This document shows positions 17,172 to 24,915 of a stretch of DNA of 64,000 nt, piece after piece. Position numbers and translations under genes: made by a program. Origin of the DNA: GCA-2862585 sp965661345 (GTDB taxonomy: Bacteria; Bacteroidota; Bacteroidia; Flavobacteriales; UBA7312); the NCBI GenBank assembly GCA_965661345.1, contig CBFIDK010000004.1, positions 62,001 through 126,000 on the forward strand, written 5' to 3'. Numbering within the stretch: the stretch's first letter is position 1; each line of letters starts with the position of its first letter. Under the pieces are notes generated by a model. It ran no database searches. It saw only the letters and a program-made list of their open reading frames with translations, and was not told the origin of the DNA.

Positions 17172-17669
17172 TTATAAGGATTGCAAAAAATCTAATGAAG
17201 ATTGCAAACGATTTTCTCCGCTAACAATACTGTAGGTTTTATTTAGAGCCGTGAGCTCATTTGCGTAGATATTAAATAATTCTTGTCTATGCTTGGGGTG
17301 TTCTCTAAGTCCGTCATTTGCCCATGGAATATCAATATCGCACAGCAAGTAGTGGTCGTAATAGCGTTTTTCTATGTGCTCCAAAATCCAAGGGTCGCAA
17401 TGGCCGTATTTAAATTCACTCCATACTTTACAAACGATGAGGTCTGTGTCTAAAAATAAGTATGGTTTTTTGGACGTAATGCCGTCTTCTAATTCAATTT
17501 GTTTTTTTGCAATATTGAGGATGTCTTCTTTGTCATACTTACCGTTTAATAGGTCAATGTATTCACGAGCGTATTCTTCCACATAAGGGCAATTAAAATG
17601 ATTGGCTAGTGCTTTTGTTAGGGTACTTTTACCTGTAGATTCAGGTCCGATGATGACAATTTTTTTCAT
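17172..17669 (-). CDS. NadR/ribosylnicotinamide-kinase-like P-loop ATPase
   Basis: Small kinase-like AAA protein of 165 residues, related to the C-terminal kinase domain of NadR. The P-loop is GPESTGKST (8-16). Then come EYAREYIDLLNGKY and a Walker-B-like LFLDTDLIVCKVWSEFKYG. There is no nucleotidylyltransferase or DNA-binding domain. In Bacteroidota such genes are often found with TPP-regulated TonB receptors and PnuC-type transporters, suggesting a role in capturing imported vitamin by phosphorylation. Substrate (thiamine or nicotinamide riboside) is uncertain. It sits 2 nt after the thiamine-binding protein gene and just upstream of the riboswitch. Confidence 0.83.
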   Translation of the reverse strand: MKKIVIIGPESTGKSTLTKALANHFNCPYVEEYAREYIDLLNGKYDKEDILNIAKKQIELEDGITSKKPYLFLDTDLIVCKVWSEFKYGHCDPWILEHIEKRYYDHYLLCDIDIPWANDGLREHPKHRQELFNIYANELTALNKTYSIVSGENRLQSSLDFLQSL

Positions 17670-17671
17670 CC

Positions 17672-17932
17672 TTAGAAGGATGGTTTTTCTTGAAGGATGG
17701 CATTGACTACCTTGAGGGTAAACACTACTTTATCGTTAGTAATAAAGCTGTTTTTCATTTCACTGTTTATGGCATTCATTACATTATCGTATTCGCCAAA
17801 AACTTGAGTGCTCATTCCGTTCGTTTCCACTTTAATAAAAGGATAAGTACGTAATTTTTTTATGAAATGGATAATTGAAGCTTCGTAAGCTTTATCTAGG
17901 GGGTACATGCTAATTTCTACTGAGCACTCCAT
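17672..17932 (-). CDS. Thiamine-binding (MTH1187/YkoF-like) protein
   Basis: A small ferredoxin-fold protein of 86 residues of the Thiamine_BP (formerly DUF77) family. It reads MECSVEISMYPLDKAYEASI, then KTNG-like VETNGMSTQVFGEYDNVM. The frame is open up to 18019, but the family N-terminus begins at the ATG 17932, which was chosen. It overlaps the end of pcrB by 23 nt and lies 2 nt before the NadR-like gene. Known members bind thiamine or related ligands in the cytoplasm. Its place beside a TPP-controlled receptor supports that role here. Confidence 0.85.
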   Translation of the reverse strand: MECSVEISMYPLDKAYEASIIHFIKKLRTYPFIKVETNGMSTQVFGEYDNVMNAINSEMKNSFITNDKVVFTLKVVNAILQEKPSF

Positions 17933-18683
17933 TGGATTTGTTGGCGTTAAATTGGTGAATAGATTGAGCGATTTCTTGAATAAGGTTTGGATTCTTTTCA
18001 ATACTGTTGCCAACAACAATTACGTCTGCTCCAGCCTTGCAATTGGCCACTGCTTTTTCGGCGCTGCAAATGCCGCCGCCAATAATTAATGGTACTTCTA
18101 AAGATTGACTGACCATACTGATCATAGATTCAGAAATAGGGTTTGTAGCGCCACTTCCACCGTCCATAAATATGAGTTTTAGTCCTAGCATTTCGCCAGC
18201 CATTGCGGTACACAATGCCACATCGTTTTTATCGTATGGTATGGGCGTTGTGTTGCTCATGTAGGAAACGGTAGTGGGTTTTCCGCTATCAATAAGTATG
18301 TAGCCAGTTGGTAATACTTCTAGCTTAGAATGTTTGAGTATTGGCGCTGAAATAACTTGATTGCCAATAAGCATATCAGGGTTTCTTCCAGAAATTAATG
18401 ATAAGAACAAAATGCCGTCAGCGTCTTTGTTGACTTGCATGGAATTGCCAGGAAATATAACCACTGGAACAGAGCAATTCGATTTAATTGTTTGAATACA
18501 AATATCAAAACTACCATTGGTGAGAAGACTCCCGCCTACAAAAATAAGATCAACTTTAGCTTCTACAGACTTTTCAATTAAATCTAGTAATTCGTGATGA
18601 TTTTGCTTGTCAGGATCAATTAAAACCGCAAAAAGCTTATTGCCTTTTTCTTTGTTTGAAGTTATGTAATTGTAAATATTCAT
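17910..18683 (-). CDS. pcrB: Geranylgeranylglyceryl/heptaprenylglyceryl phosphate synthase
   Basis: TIM-barrel prenyltransferase joining a polyprenyl diphosphate to glycerol-1-phosphate, giving an ether lipid precursor of archaeal type. Visible motifs are AVLIDPDK (19-26), FVGGSLLTNG, VIFPGNS, YILIDSGKPTTV and IIGGGI near the C-terminal phosphate site. At 257 residues it is the group II length found in Bacteroidota. The prenyl chain length used here cannot be read. It sits 14 nt after the phosphopantetheinyl transferase and overlaps the thiamine-binding gene. Confidence 0.94.
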   Translation of the reverse strand: MNIYNYITSNKEKGNKLFAVLIDPDKQNHHELLDLIEKSVEAKVDLIFVGGSLLTNGSFDICIQTIKSNCSVPVVIFPGNSMQVNKDADGILFLSLISGRNPDMLIGNQVISAPILKHSKLEVLPTGYILIDSGKPTTVSYMSNTTPIPYDKNDVALCTAMAGEMLGLKLIFMDGGSGATNPISESMISMVSQSLEVPLIIGGGICSAEKAVANCKAGADVIVVGNSIEKNPNLIQEIAQSIHQFNANKSNGVLSRN

Positions 18684-18697
18684 TTGCGCAAAGGTAA

Positions 18698-19237
18698 CTA
18701 ATCAAAATAATACACTAACCAATGGTCATTGTATTTTTCATAATTTAACATGAAACTCTTGTCAAATATAAAACATTCCATTTGATTTTCTTCTATACTG
18801 TTTATTCTTAAATCAGTCGTAAAAGTTAATCCTCCTTTCTTGTGAATTTTATACAGACATTCTTTAGCAGACCAAAATAAAGTGGCTTTTTCAATGCTTG
18901 TTGCCAGCTCTAATTCTTTTTTGTTCAGAAATTTAGTAGCTGTTTTTAAAGCTTTATGACCTATGGGTTCAATATCAATAGATGCCAACTTATTACTTAT
19001 TAATATTGAAATATAATCATTGGTATGAGAAATTGAAATGGCTTTGCCGTTTGATAGTGTTGGAGCGCCAAATTCATCGTGGTTTAAGTCATCATTAGGA
19101 AAAATAGTATTGATAATTTTAGTAGAAGATAAGGCCTCTTTTTGTCGTTTGGAAATACCTTCGGGACACAGTTTGTCAATGGATGCAATTAGAAGGTGAA
19201 AACGCTCGTTTTTTCTATTTACCAAAAAATCTATCAT
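18698..19237 (-). CDS. 4'-phosphopantetheinyl transferase (Sfp type)
   Basis: Transfers phosphopantetheine from CoA to acyl or peptidyl carrier proteins. The family motifs are SISHTNDYISILIS (near 70), SIDIEPIG (88-95) and WSAKECLYKI (near 120). The 179 residues are short for Sfp types (about 220) but both halves are present. It is the first gene of the minus-strand run leading through pcrB to the thiamine receptor and is divergent from ahcY. Target carrier proteins are unknown. Confidence 0.88.
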   Translation of the reverse strand: MIDFLVNRKNERFHLLIASIDKLCPEGISKRQKEALSSTKIINTIFPNDDLNHDEFGAPTLSNGKAISISHTNDYISILISNKLASIDIEPIGHKALKTATKFLNKKELELATSIEKATLFWSAKECLYKIHKKGGLTFTTDLRINSIEENQMECFIFDKSFMLNYEKYNDHWLVYYFD

Positions 19238-19275
19238 TGGGTGGCAAGTTAGTCCAAAATGCGCAGTTTATTTCG

Positions 19276-19283
19276 TATTTTTG
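19276..19283 (+). promoter_or_regulatory. -7 element for ahcY
   Basis: TATTTTTG matches TAnnTTTG and ends 18 nt before the ATG at 19302. It overlaps a possible in-frame TTG at 19281, ruling that start out. Confidence 0.5.
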
Positions 19284-19301
19284 CCCCCTAAATTAAATCA
19301 A

Positions 19302-20615
19302 ATGAATTCTAAAGTGGAAAAATTACCGTTTAAAGTCAAAGATATTTCTCTAGCAGAATGGGGAAGAAAAGAAATTTTATTAGCCGAAGCAGAAATGCCA
19401 GGTCTCATGTCCTTGCGCGAAGAATTTGGAAGTGAAAAACCATTGAAAGGCGCTAGAATTGCGGGTTGTTTACACATGACAATACAAACAGCAGTTTTAA
19501 TTGAAACCCTAACAGCTTTGGGTGCTGAGGTGAGTTGGTCGTCTTGTAACATATTCTCTACACAAGACCATGCCGCAGCGGCAATTGCAGCAACAGGCGT
19601 TCCTGTTTATGCTTGGAAAGGCATGAATGAGGAAGAGTTCGATTGGTGCATTGAGCAAACGTTATTTGCTTTTGAAGACGGTAAGCCATTAAATATGATT
19701 TTAGACGATGGTGGTGATTTAACCAACATGGTGTTTGACAATTATCCTGAGTTAGCAAAAGGTATTAATGGTCTGTCGGAAGAAACCACAACTGGAGTTC
19801 TGAGGTTATTTGATAGAGAACGCAGCGGTACATTATATATGCCGGCTATCAACATCAACGATTCTGTAACCAAGTCAAAATTTGACAACAAATACGGTTG
19901 TAGAGAATCTTTAGTTGACGGAATACGACGTGCAACTGACGTAATGATTGCTGGAAAAGTGGCAGTAGTTGCAGGTTTTGGTGATGTAGGAAAAGGTTCG
20001 GCAGAATCGTTAAGAGGAGCAGGGGCAAGAGTTATTGTTACAGAAATTGACCCTATATGTGCACTACAAGCTGCTATGGAAGGCTTTGAAGTTAAGAAGA
20101 TGAAAGATGCAATTCCAGAAGCTGACATTATCGTTACTGCTACAGGAAACAAAGACATCATCCATGGTGAGCATTTCGAAATAATGAAAGACAAAGCCAT
20201 AGTTTGTAACATTGGTCATTTTGACAATGAAATAGACGTAGCTTGGTTAAATGATAATTGGGGCGATACTAAAGATACTATAAAGCCTCAAGTAGATAAG
20301 TATACAATTGGTAATCATGATATAATCTTGCTTGCAGAAGGAAGACTAATCAATCTTGGATGTGCCACAGGACACCCATCTTTCGTCATGTCAGCATCCT
20401 TTACCAATCAAGTTATTGCCCAAATGGAGTTATGGAATAATATCGAAAACTACGAGAAGAAAGTTTATACTCTACCAAAGCACCTTGATGAAAAAGTTGC
20501 CCGTTTACATTTGTCAAAAATAGGTGTTGAGCTTGATGAATTAAATAACGAACAAGCCGATTACATTGGTGTTCCTAAAGATGGGCCGTACAAGCCTGAC
20601 TACTACAGGTACTAA
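19302..20615 (+). CDS. ahcY: Adenosylhomocysteinase
   Basis: NAD-dependent hydrolysis of S-adenosylhomocysteine to adenosine and homocysteine, relieving product inhibition of methyltransferases. Substrate-binding segments HMTIQTAVLIETL and SSCNIFSTQDHAAAA are intact. The Rossmann loop is GFGDVGKG (225-232), and the C-terminus KPDYYRY is the conserved tail that reaches into the partner's NAD site. At 437 residues it has bacterial-type length. The frame extends seven codons further up to a TTG, but that lies in the -7 box. Confidence 0.98.
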   Translation: MNSKVEKLPFKVKDISLAEWGRKEILLAEAEMPGLMSLREEFGSEKPLKGARIAGCLHMTIQTAVLIETLTALGAEVSWSSCNIFSTQDHAAAAIAATGVPVYAWKGMNEEEFDWCIEQTLFAFEDGKPLNMILDDGGDLTNMVFDNYPELAKGINGLSEETTTGVLRLFDRERSGTLYMPAININDSVTKSKFDNKYGCRESLVDGIRRATDVMIAGKVAVVAGFGDVGKGSAESLRGAGARVIVTEIDPICALQAAMEGFEVKKMKDAIPEADIIVTATGNKDIIHGEHFEIMKDKAIVCNIGHFDNEIDVAWLNDNWGDTKDTIKPQVDKYTIGNHDIILLAEGRLINLGCATGHPSFVMSASFTNQVIAQMELWNNIENYEKKVYTLPKHLDEKVARLHLSKIGVELDELNNEQADYIGVPKDGPYKPDYYRY

Positions 20616-20644
20616 CTAAGTTGTAACTAGCTTTGATGAATAGT

Positions 20645-20676
20645 GTAGGCTTTGCTTTTAATTAAGTAAAGCCTAC
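20645..20676. terminator. Terminator hairpin between ahcY and the Rieske-like lipoprotein
   Basis: A 13-bp stem with one G-T pair (GTAGGCTTTGCTT with AAGTAAAGCCTAC) and a 6-nt loop lies between the convergent genes. The trailing T tract is weak. Confidence 0.6.
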
Positions 20677-20677
20677 T

Positions 20678-21088
20678 TTAGTTTGAGACGGTGATGTAGT
20701 TGCCGTCAAAAGAAGTGAAGTATTGTTTCAGAGGCAGTAGGGCTGGGCCGCTAAAAGGTGTTCCATCATCAAGCAAAAATTGTGAAGTGCAGCAGCTATC
20801 GACTAAGAAAACTGGATTTAACACATCGTTGAACTCTACCACTTCGCAGCTATTAGAAGGGCGGTAACTACAAGTACGTTCATAGGCAACGTATTCATTG
20901 CTGTTTTTATGGTAAATTACTAATCCTCTTAGGCCGTAATTGTCGCTTGTGTAAATGGCACTGCCTACCCCTCCAATTTCCGAGGCTTGAATTCTGAAGT
21001 TCACATAAACATCTGGAATAGTGTTTTCATCCTTGGTGCAAGATGTCATTATTAAACTAAAAGTTAGGATATATAATAAATTATTCAT
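20678..21088 (-). CDS. Rieske-fold-like lipoprotein without the usual cluster ligands
   Basis: Lipoprotein of 136 residues: signal ending SLIMTSC with lipid-anchored C17. The rest resembles a small Bacteroidota family built on the Rieske fold. An ERTCSYRP segment stands where a Rieske protein has CxH, then VDSCCTSQFLLDDGTPFSGPALLPL with the Rieske-like loop GTPxxGPAxxxLxxY. Both histidine ligands are missing, so a normal 2Fe-2S centre is unlikely. Four cysteines remain (CSYRPSNSC and CC). Function is unknown. It is divergent from the large TonB receptor. Confidence 0.75.
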   Translation of the reverse strand: MNNLLYILTFSLIMTSCTKDENTIPDVYVNFRIQASEIGGVGSAIYTSDNYGLRGLVIYHKNSNEYVAYERTCSYRPSNSCEVVEFNDVLNPVFLVDSCCTSQFLLDDGTPFSGPALLPLKQYFTSFDGNYITVSN

Positions 21089-21214
21089 GATAGGGTGAAA
21101 TTAGATAGTGTAAGATTACAATTTTTTCAATTAATCTATTAGTTAATTTTTATTAAATGTATATATTTACAGACTTTATCATAAAGCAGAATATGAATAG
21201 AATTTTATAAAACT

Positions 21215-24200
21215 ATGTTCAAAAATTTTTACTTGCTTGTAGTGGGCTTTATTTTTACAGCTACCACAGTTTTAGCCCAGTCGGGTTCCTTAGAGGGAAA
21301 AATCACAGATAAAAATACAGGAGAGCCAGTTCCTTTTGCCAATGTAGTTGCCAAAAGAAATGGTAACCAAGTTGCAGGTGTTACTTCTGATTTTGATGGA
21401 AATTATACCATTAAGCCATTGGACCCAGGTACATATGACATCTCCGTGTCATTTGTTGGTTATGGTCAAGTTACTCTTGAAGGTATTGTAGTGTCCTCAA
21501 ATAAAATAACATTTAGAGATGTTAAAATCTCTGAAGGTATCGATATCGAAGAGGTTGTCATTAAGGATGAAAAACCACTCTTAGACGCAGATAACCTTGG
21601 TGGTAAAACCGTTACAAGCGAAGAAATTAAAGCCATGCCTACACGAAGTGTGGCCTCCGTTGCTGCAACAGCTGCTGGAGTGTACCAGAGTGATGAGGGT
21701 TCGAGCCTTAACGTAAGAGGGTCTCGATCAGAAGCGACCGATTATTATGTTGACGGAATTAAAGTAAGAGGAAGTCTAGCCTTACCACAAAGTGCTATTG
21801 AACAAATTACAGTTATGTCAAGTGGACTTTCTGCCATGTATGGTGATGCAACAGGTGGTATTATTAGTGTAACATCAAAAGGCCCATCTAATCAATTGTT
21901 TGGTGGTGCTGAACTAGTAAGTTCTCACTTGTTTGACGACTATAATTACGGACTTGTAGGATTTAGTCTTTCAGGCCCTATATACAAGGAGATTAAAGAA
22001 GACGGTTCAAAAGGAAGAGCGATATTAGGTTATTTCTTAGCTGGTGAAGGCCGAAATATAGACGATAATAATCCATCGGCTGTCGGTATTTGGAAAATCA
22101 AAGACGAAAGCTTTGCCGCTCTAAAAGAAAATCTTTTTGTAGCAGTTCCAAATCAGCAGAGTTCATCTGTAGGTTTATTAAGTAACGCTACATTTTTGAG
22201 AGCTGATGATTTCGAAAATGTACAAGCAAAACAAAACACTAACAGTAGTGGTTTTAGCCTTTCAGGTAAAATTGATTTTAAACCAACCTTAAAAACTAAT
22301 TTAACAGTAGGTGGAGCAGTGAACCATACTGTAAACAATCCATTTGTATACACATATTCACTGTTAAACTGGGAAAATCACTCAGAAGAAGAGTCAAATA
22401 CATGGCGAGTATATTCAAGATTTACTCAACGATTTGGTTCTCAGGAAGGTGATGAAGAGTCGGCATCAACTATAAAAAATGCTTTCTACACCATTTCTGC
22501 AGATTATACCAAAAATGATTTTGAGCGTAGAAACAGAAACCATGGTGACAACTTATTCAGATATGGACATGTTGGAAAATTCAACACCTATAAAGACAAG
22601 TTTTACTTTTTTGGAGAAGATACAGCTTCGGGAAGATCAGGTTTTATTCACGGCGCATTCATTGATACATTACTAACTTTCGATGGTTCAAATTCCTATA
22701 ACCCTGATTTAGCAGCTTACACTCAGCAATACTACGACCTCTTTAGCGAAAACGAATTACAAAGTTTATCTTTTGGAGGTAGTGGACAAAGAGGGGTTAT
22801 TAGAACGTTCAATGACCTTGGTGAACTAGGACTTTTAAATGGAGACGGACCAAGAAGTGTATATTCATTGTTTTACAATTATGGTGATCAATTTGGCTCA
22901 TATGGAAAGCAGCAACTAGAGCAGTTTTCTATGAAAGCTACGGGTTCTGCAGATATAAAAGACCACGCTATTCAGTTTGGTTTTGAATATGAAAAAAGAA
23001 CGGATAGAAGCTGGTTTGCTGCTCCAAATGCCTTGTGGGGCCTAGGACGTCAGTTGGCAAACTTCCACATTCAAGAATTGGATTTAGCGAATCCATATAT
23101 CATAGAAAACGGAACATTTGACACCATTTATTACGATAGATTAAATAACAAAGATGCACAAAGTCGATTTGACTGGAGTTTAAGAGAGAAATTCAATATC
23201 GGTGAAATAGAGTATATCGATTTAGATTCTTTTGATCCAGATGATTTATCCATTGATATGTTTAGTGCTGATGAGTTAAACGAAAATGGCTTAGTATCCT
23301 ATTATGGTTACGATTACAAAGGAGATATTTTAAGTTCTGCAGCCTCAATTGACGACTTTTTCAAAGTAAGAGTTGATCGAGATGGAGATGGTGTTGAAGA
23401 TGACTTTGCTAGGAATATTGGTGCGTTTGAACCTATTTATACAGCAGGTTATATTCAAGATAAATTTGCTTTTGATGATTTAATCTTTAACATTGGTGTT
23501 CGTGTTGATCGTTTTGATGCAAATCAGTCTGTTTTATCAGATCCCTATTGCTTGTACCAGTCGTACACAGCGGGTTCTAATGCCTCATTATTAACCTCAG
23601 GAGATTATGTTAAGCCATCAAGCGTTGGAGACGATTATGTAGTTTATGTTAACGATTTAGACAACCCTACTCAAGTGGTTGGTTATAGAAATGGAGAAGA
23701 CTGGTATGACCAGAACGGAGAGCTAATTATTGATCCAAAATCAATTGCACAAGCTACTACAACTGGACAGATTACTCCGTATTTAGTGAATCCAGAAGAT
23801 AGTATTCCAGTGTTTTCTGATTACGATCCAGAGACAGTATTTTCACCTCGTATTTCGTTTTCATTCCCGATTTCTGATGAGGCTCAATTCTTTGCTCACT
23901 ACGATGTTGTGACGCAAAGACCTCCAAGTGGAAACCGAATAGAGCCAATCGATTACCTTTATATACAGGATAGAGTTGGGGCATTAATTAATAATCCGAA
24001 TCTGAAAGCTGAAAAAACAGTGGATTTCGAATTAGGATTTGCTCAAACATTAAATCTTAAATCCTCTTTAACATTATCTGCGTTTTACAGAGAACTTAGA
24101 GATATGATTCAGATTGTTAGAACAAATTATTCTTATCCGGTTTCTTACCTTACCTACGGAAACATTGACTTTGGAACAGTTAAAGGTATGTCTGCCTCTT

Positions 24201-24898
24201 ATGATATGAGAAGAAGTGGTAACGTAACCTTGTCAGCGAACTACACCTTACAATTTGCTGATGGTACTGGTTCTTCGTCTACTTCAGGATTTAGTTTGGT
24301 AAACACCGGCCAACCTAACTTGAGAACAACTATTCCTTTAAGCTATGACCAAAGACATGCTTTCAATTTAAGTATGGATTACAGATATGCTAGTGGTAAA
24401 GATTACACAGGTCCTGTTTTATTCAAGAAACAAGTGTTTGCAAATGCAGGTGCTAACTTTGTAGTTATTGCAGGTTCTGGAACTCCATACTCAAAACAGT
24501 CAAACATTACCCAGGAAGGTGCATTTGGTATTAACGACCGTTCTACTCTAGAAGGTAGTATAAATGGATCTAGATTACCATGGACAGTTAGAATTAACAC
24601 TAAAATCAATAAACGATTTACATTAGACGTTGGTCAGCTTGACAATAAACGAAAATTAGGATTTAACGTTTACTTGCAAGTTCAAAACTTACTCAACACT
24701 AAAAATATAAGATCAGTATACCGTGCAACTGGTAACCCAAATGATGATGGCTATCTGTCAGACGCTGCTGCTCAAACAGATATTGAAGCTCAAAATGATC
24801 CTCAATCGTTTAGAGATATGTATGAAATTAAAATTAACAACCCTTCTAATTATAGCTTACCAAGATTAGCAAGATTAGGAATAGAAATTAACTTTTAG
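21215..24898 (+). CDS. Large TonB-dependent receptor with carboxypeptidase-like N-terminal domain
   Basis: Outer-membrane receptor of 1227 residues. Signal peptide (about 1-21), a CarboxypepD_reg-like beta-sandwich (about 25-105; GKITDKNTGEPVPFANVVAK), plug (about 125-235; LNVRGSRSEATDYYVDGIKV) and a very long barrel. A calcium-type DRDGDGVED loop sits near residue 722. It ends LARLGIEINF as barrels do. The length exceeds ordinary SusC receptors, with long surface loops. It is followed after 17 nt by a giant secreted protein and then a PorV-family barrel, not by a SusD gene. Substrate is unknown. Confidence 0.92.
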   Translation: MFKNFYLLVVGFIFTATTVLAQSGSLEGKITDKNTGEPVPFANVVAKRNGNQVAGVTSDFDGNYTIKPLDPGTYDISVSFVGYGQVTLEGIVVSSNKITFRDVKISEGIDIEEVVIKDEKPLLDADNLGGKTVTSEEIKAMPTRSVASVAATAAGVYQSDEGSSLNVRGSRSEATDYYVDGIKVRGSLALPQSAIEQITVMSSGLSAMYGDATGGIISVTSKGPSNQLFGGAELVSSHLFDDYNYGLVGFSLSGPIYKEIKEDGSKGRAILGYFLAGEGRNIDDNNPSAVGIWKIKDESFAALKENLFVAVPNQQSSSVGLLSNATFLRADDFENVQAKQNTNSSGFSLSGKIDFKPTLKTNLTVGGAVNHTVNNPFVYTYSLLNWENHSEEESNTWRVYSRFTQRFGSQEGDEESASTIKNAFYTISADYTKNDFERRNRNHGDNLFRYGHVGKFNTYKDKFYFFGEDTASGRSGFIHGAFIDTLLTFDGSNSYNPDLAAYTQQYYDLFSENELQSLSFGGSGQRGVIRTFNDLGELGLLNGDGPRSVYSLFYNYGDQFGSYGKQQLEQFSMKATGSADIKDHAIQFGFEYEKRTDRSWFAAPNALWGLGRQLANFHIQELDLANPYIIENGTFDTIYYDRLNNKDAQSRFDWSLREKFNIGEIEYIDLDSFDPDDLSIDMFSADELNENGLVSYYGYDYKGDILSSAASIDDFFKVRVDRDGDGVEDDFARNIGAFEPIYTAGYIQDKFAFDDLIFNIGVRVDRFDANQSVLSDPYCLYQSYTAGSNASLLTSGDYVKPSSVGDDYVVYVNDLDNPTQVVGYRNGEDWYDQNGELIIDPKSIAQATTTGQITPYLVNPEDSIPVFSDYDPETVFSPRISFSFPISDEAQFFAHYDVVTQRPPSGNRIEPIDYLYIQDRVGALINNPNLKAEKTVDFELGFAQTLNLKSSLTLSAFYRELRDMIQIVRTNYSYPVSYLTYGNIDFGTVKGMSASYDMRRSGNVTLSANYTLQFADGTGSSSTSGFSLVNTGQPNLRTTIPLSYDQRHAFNLSMDYRYASGKDYTGPVLFKKQVFANAGANFVVIAGSGTPYSKQSNITQEGAFGINDRSTLEGSINGSRLPWTVRINTKINKRFTLDVGQLDNKRKLGFNVYLQVQNLLNTKNIRSVYRATGNPNDDGYLSDAAAQTDIEAQNDPQSFRDMYEIKINNPSNYSLPRLARLGIEINF

Positions 24899-24915
24899 TC
24901 TAAAAAATTATAGAC

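Noticed and set aside
19742..20212. Minus-strand open frame of 156 codons
   Set aside because: It lies wholly within ahcY, whose NAD-binding loop is on the plus strand; no family signal in the antisense protein.
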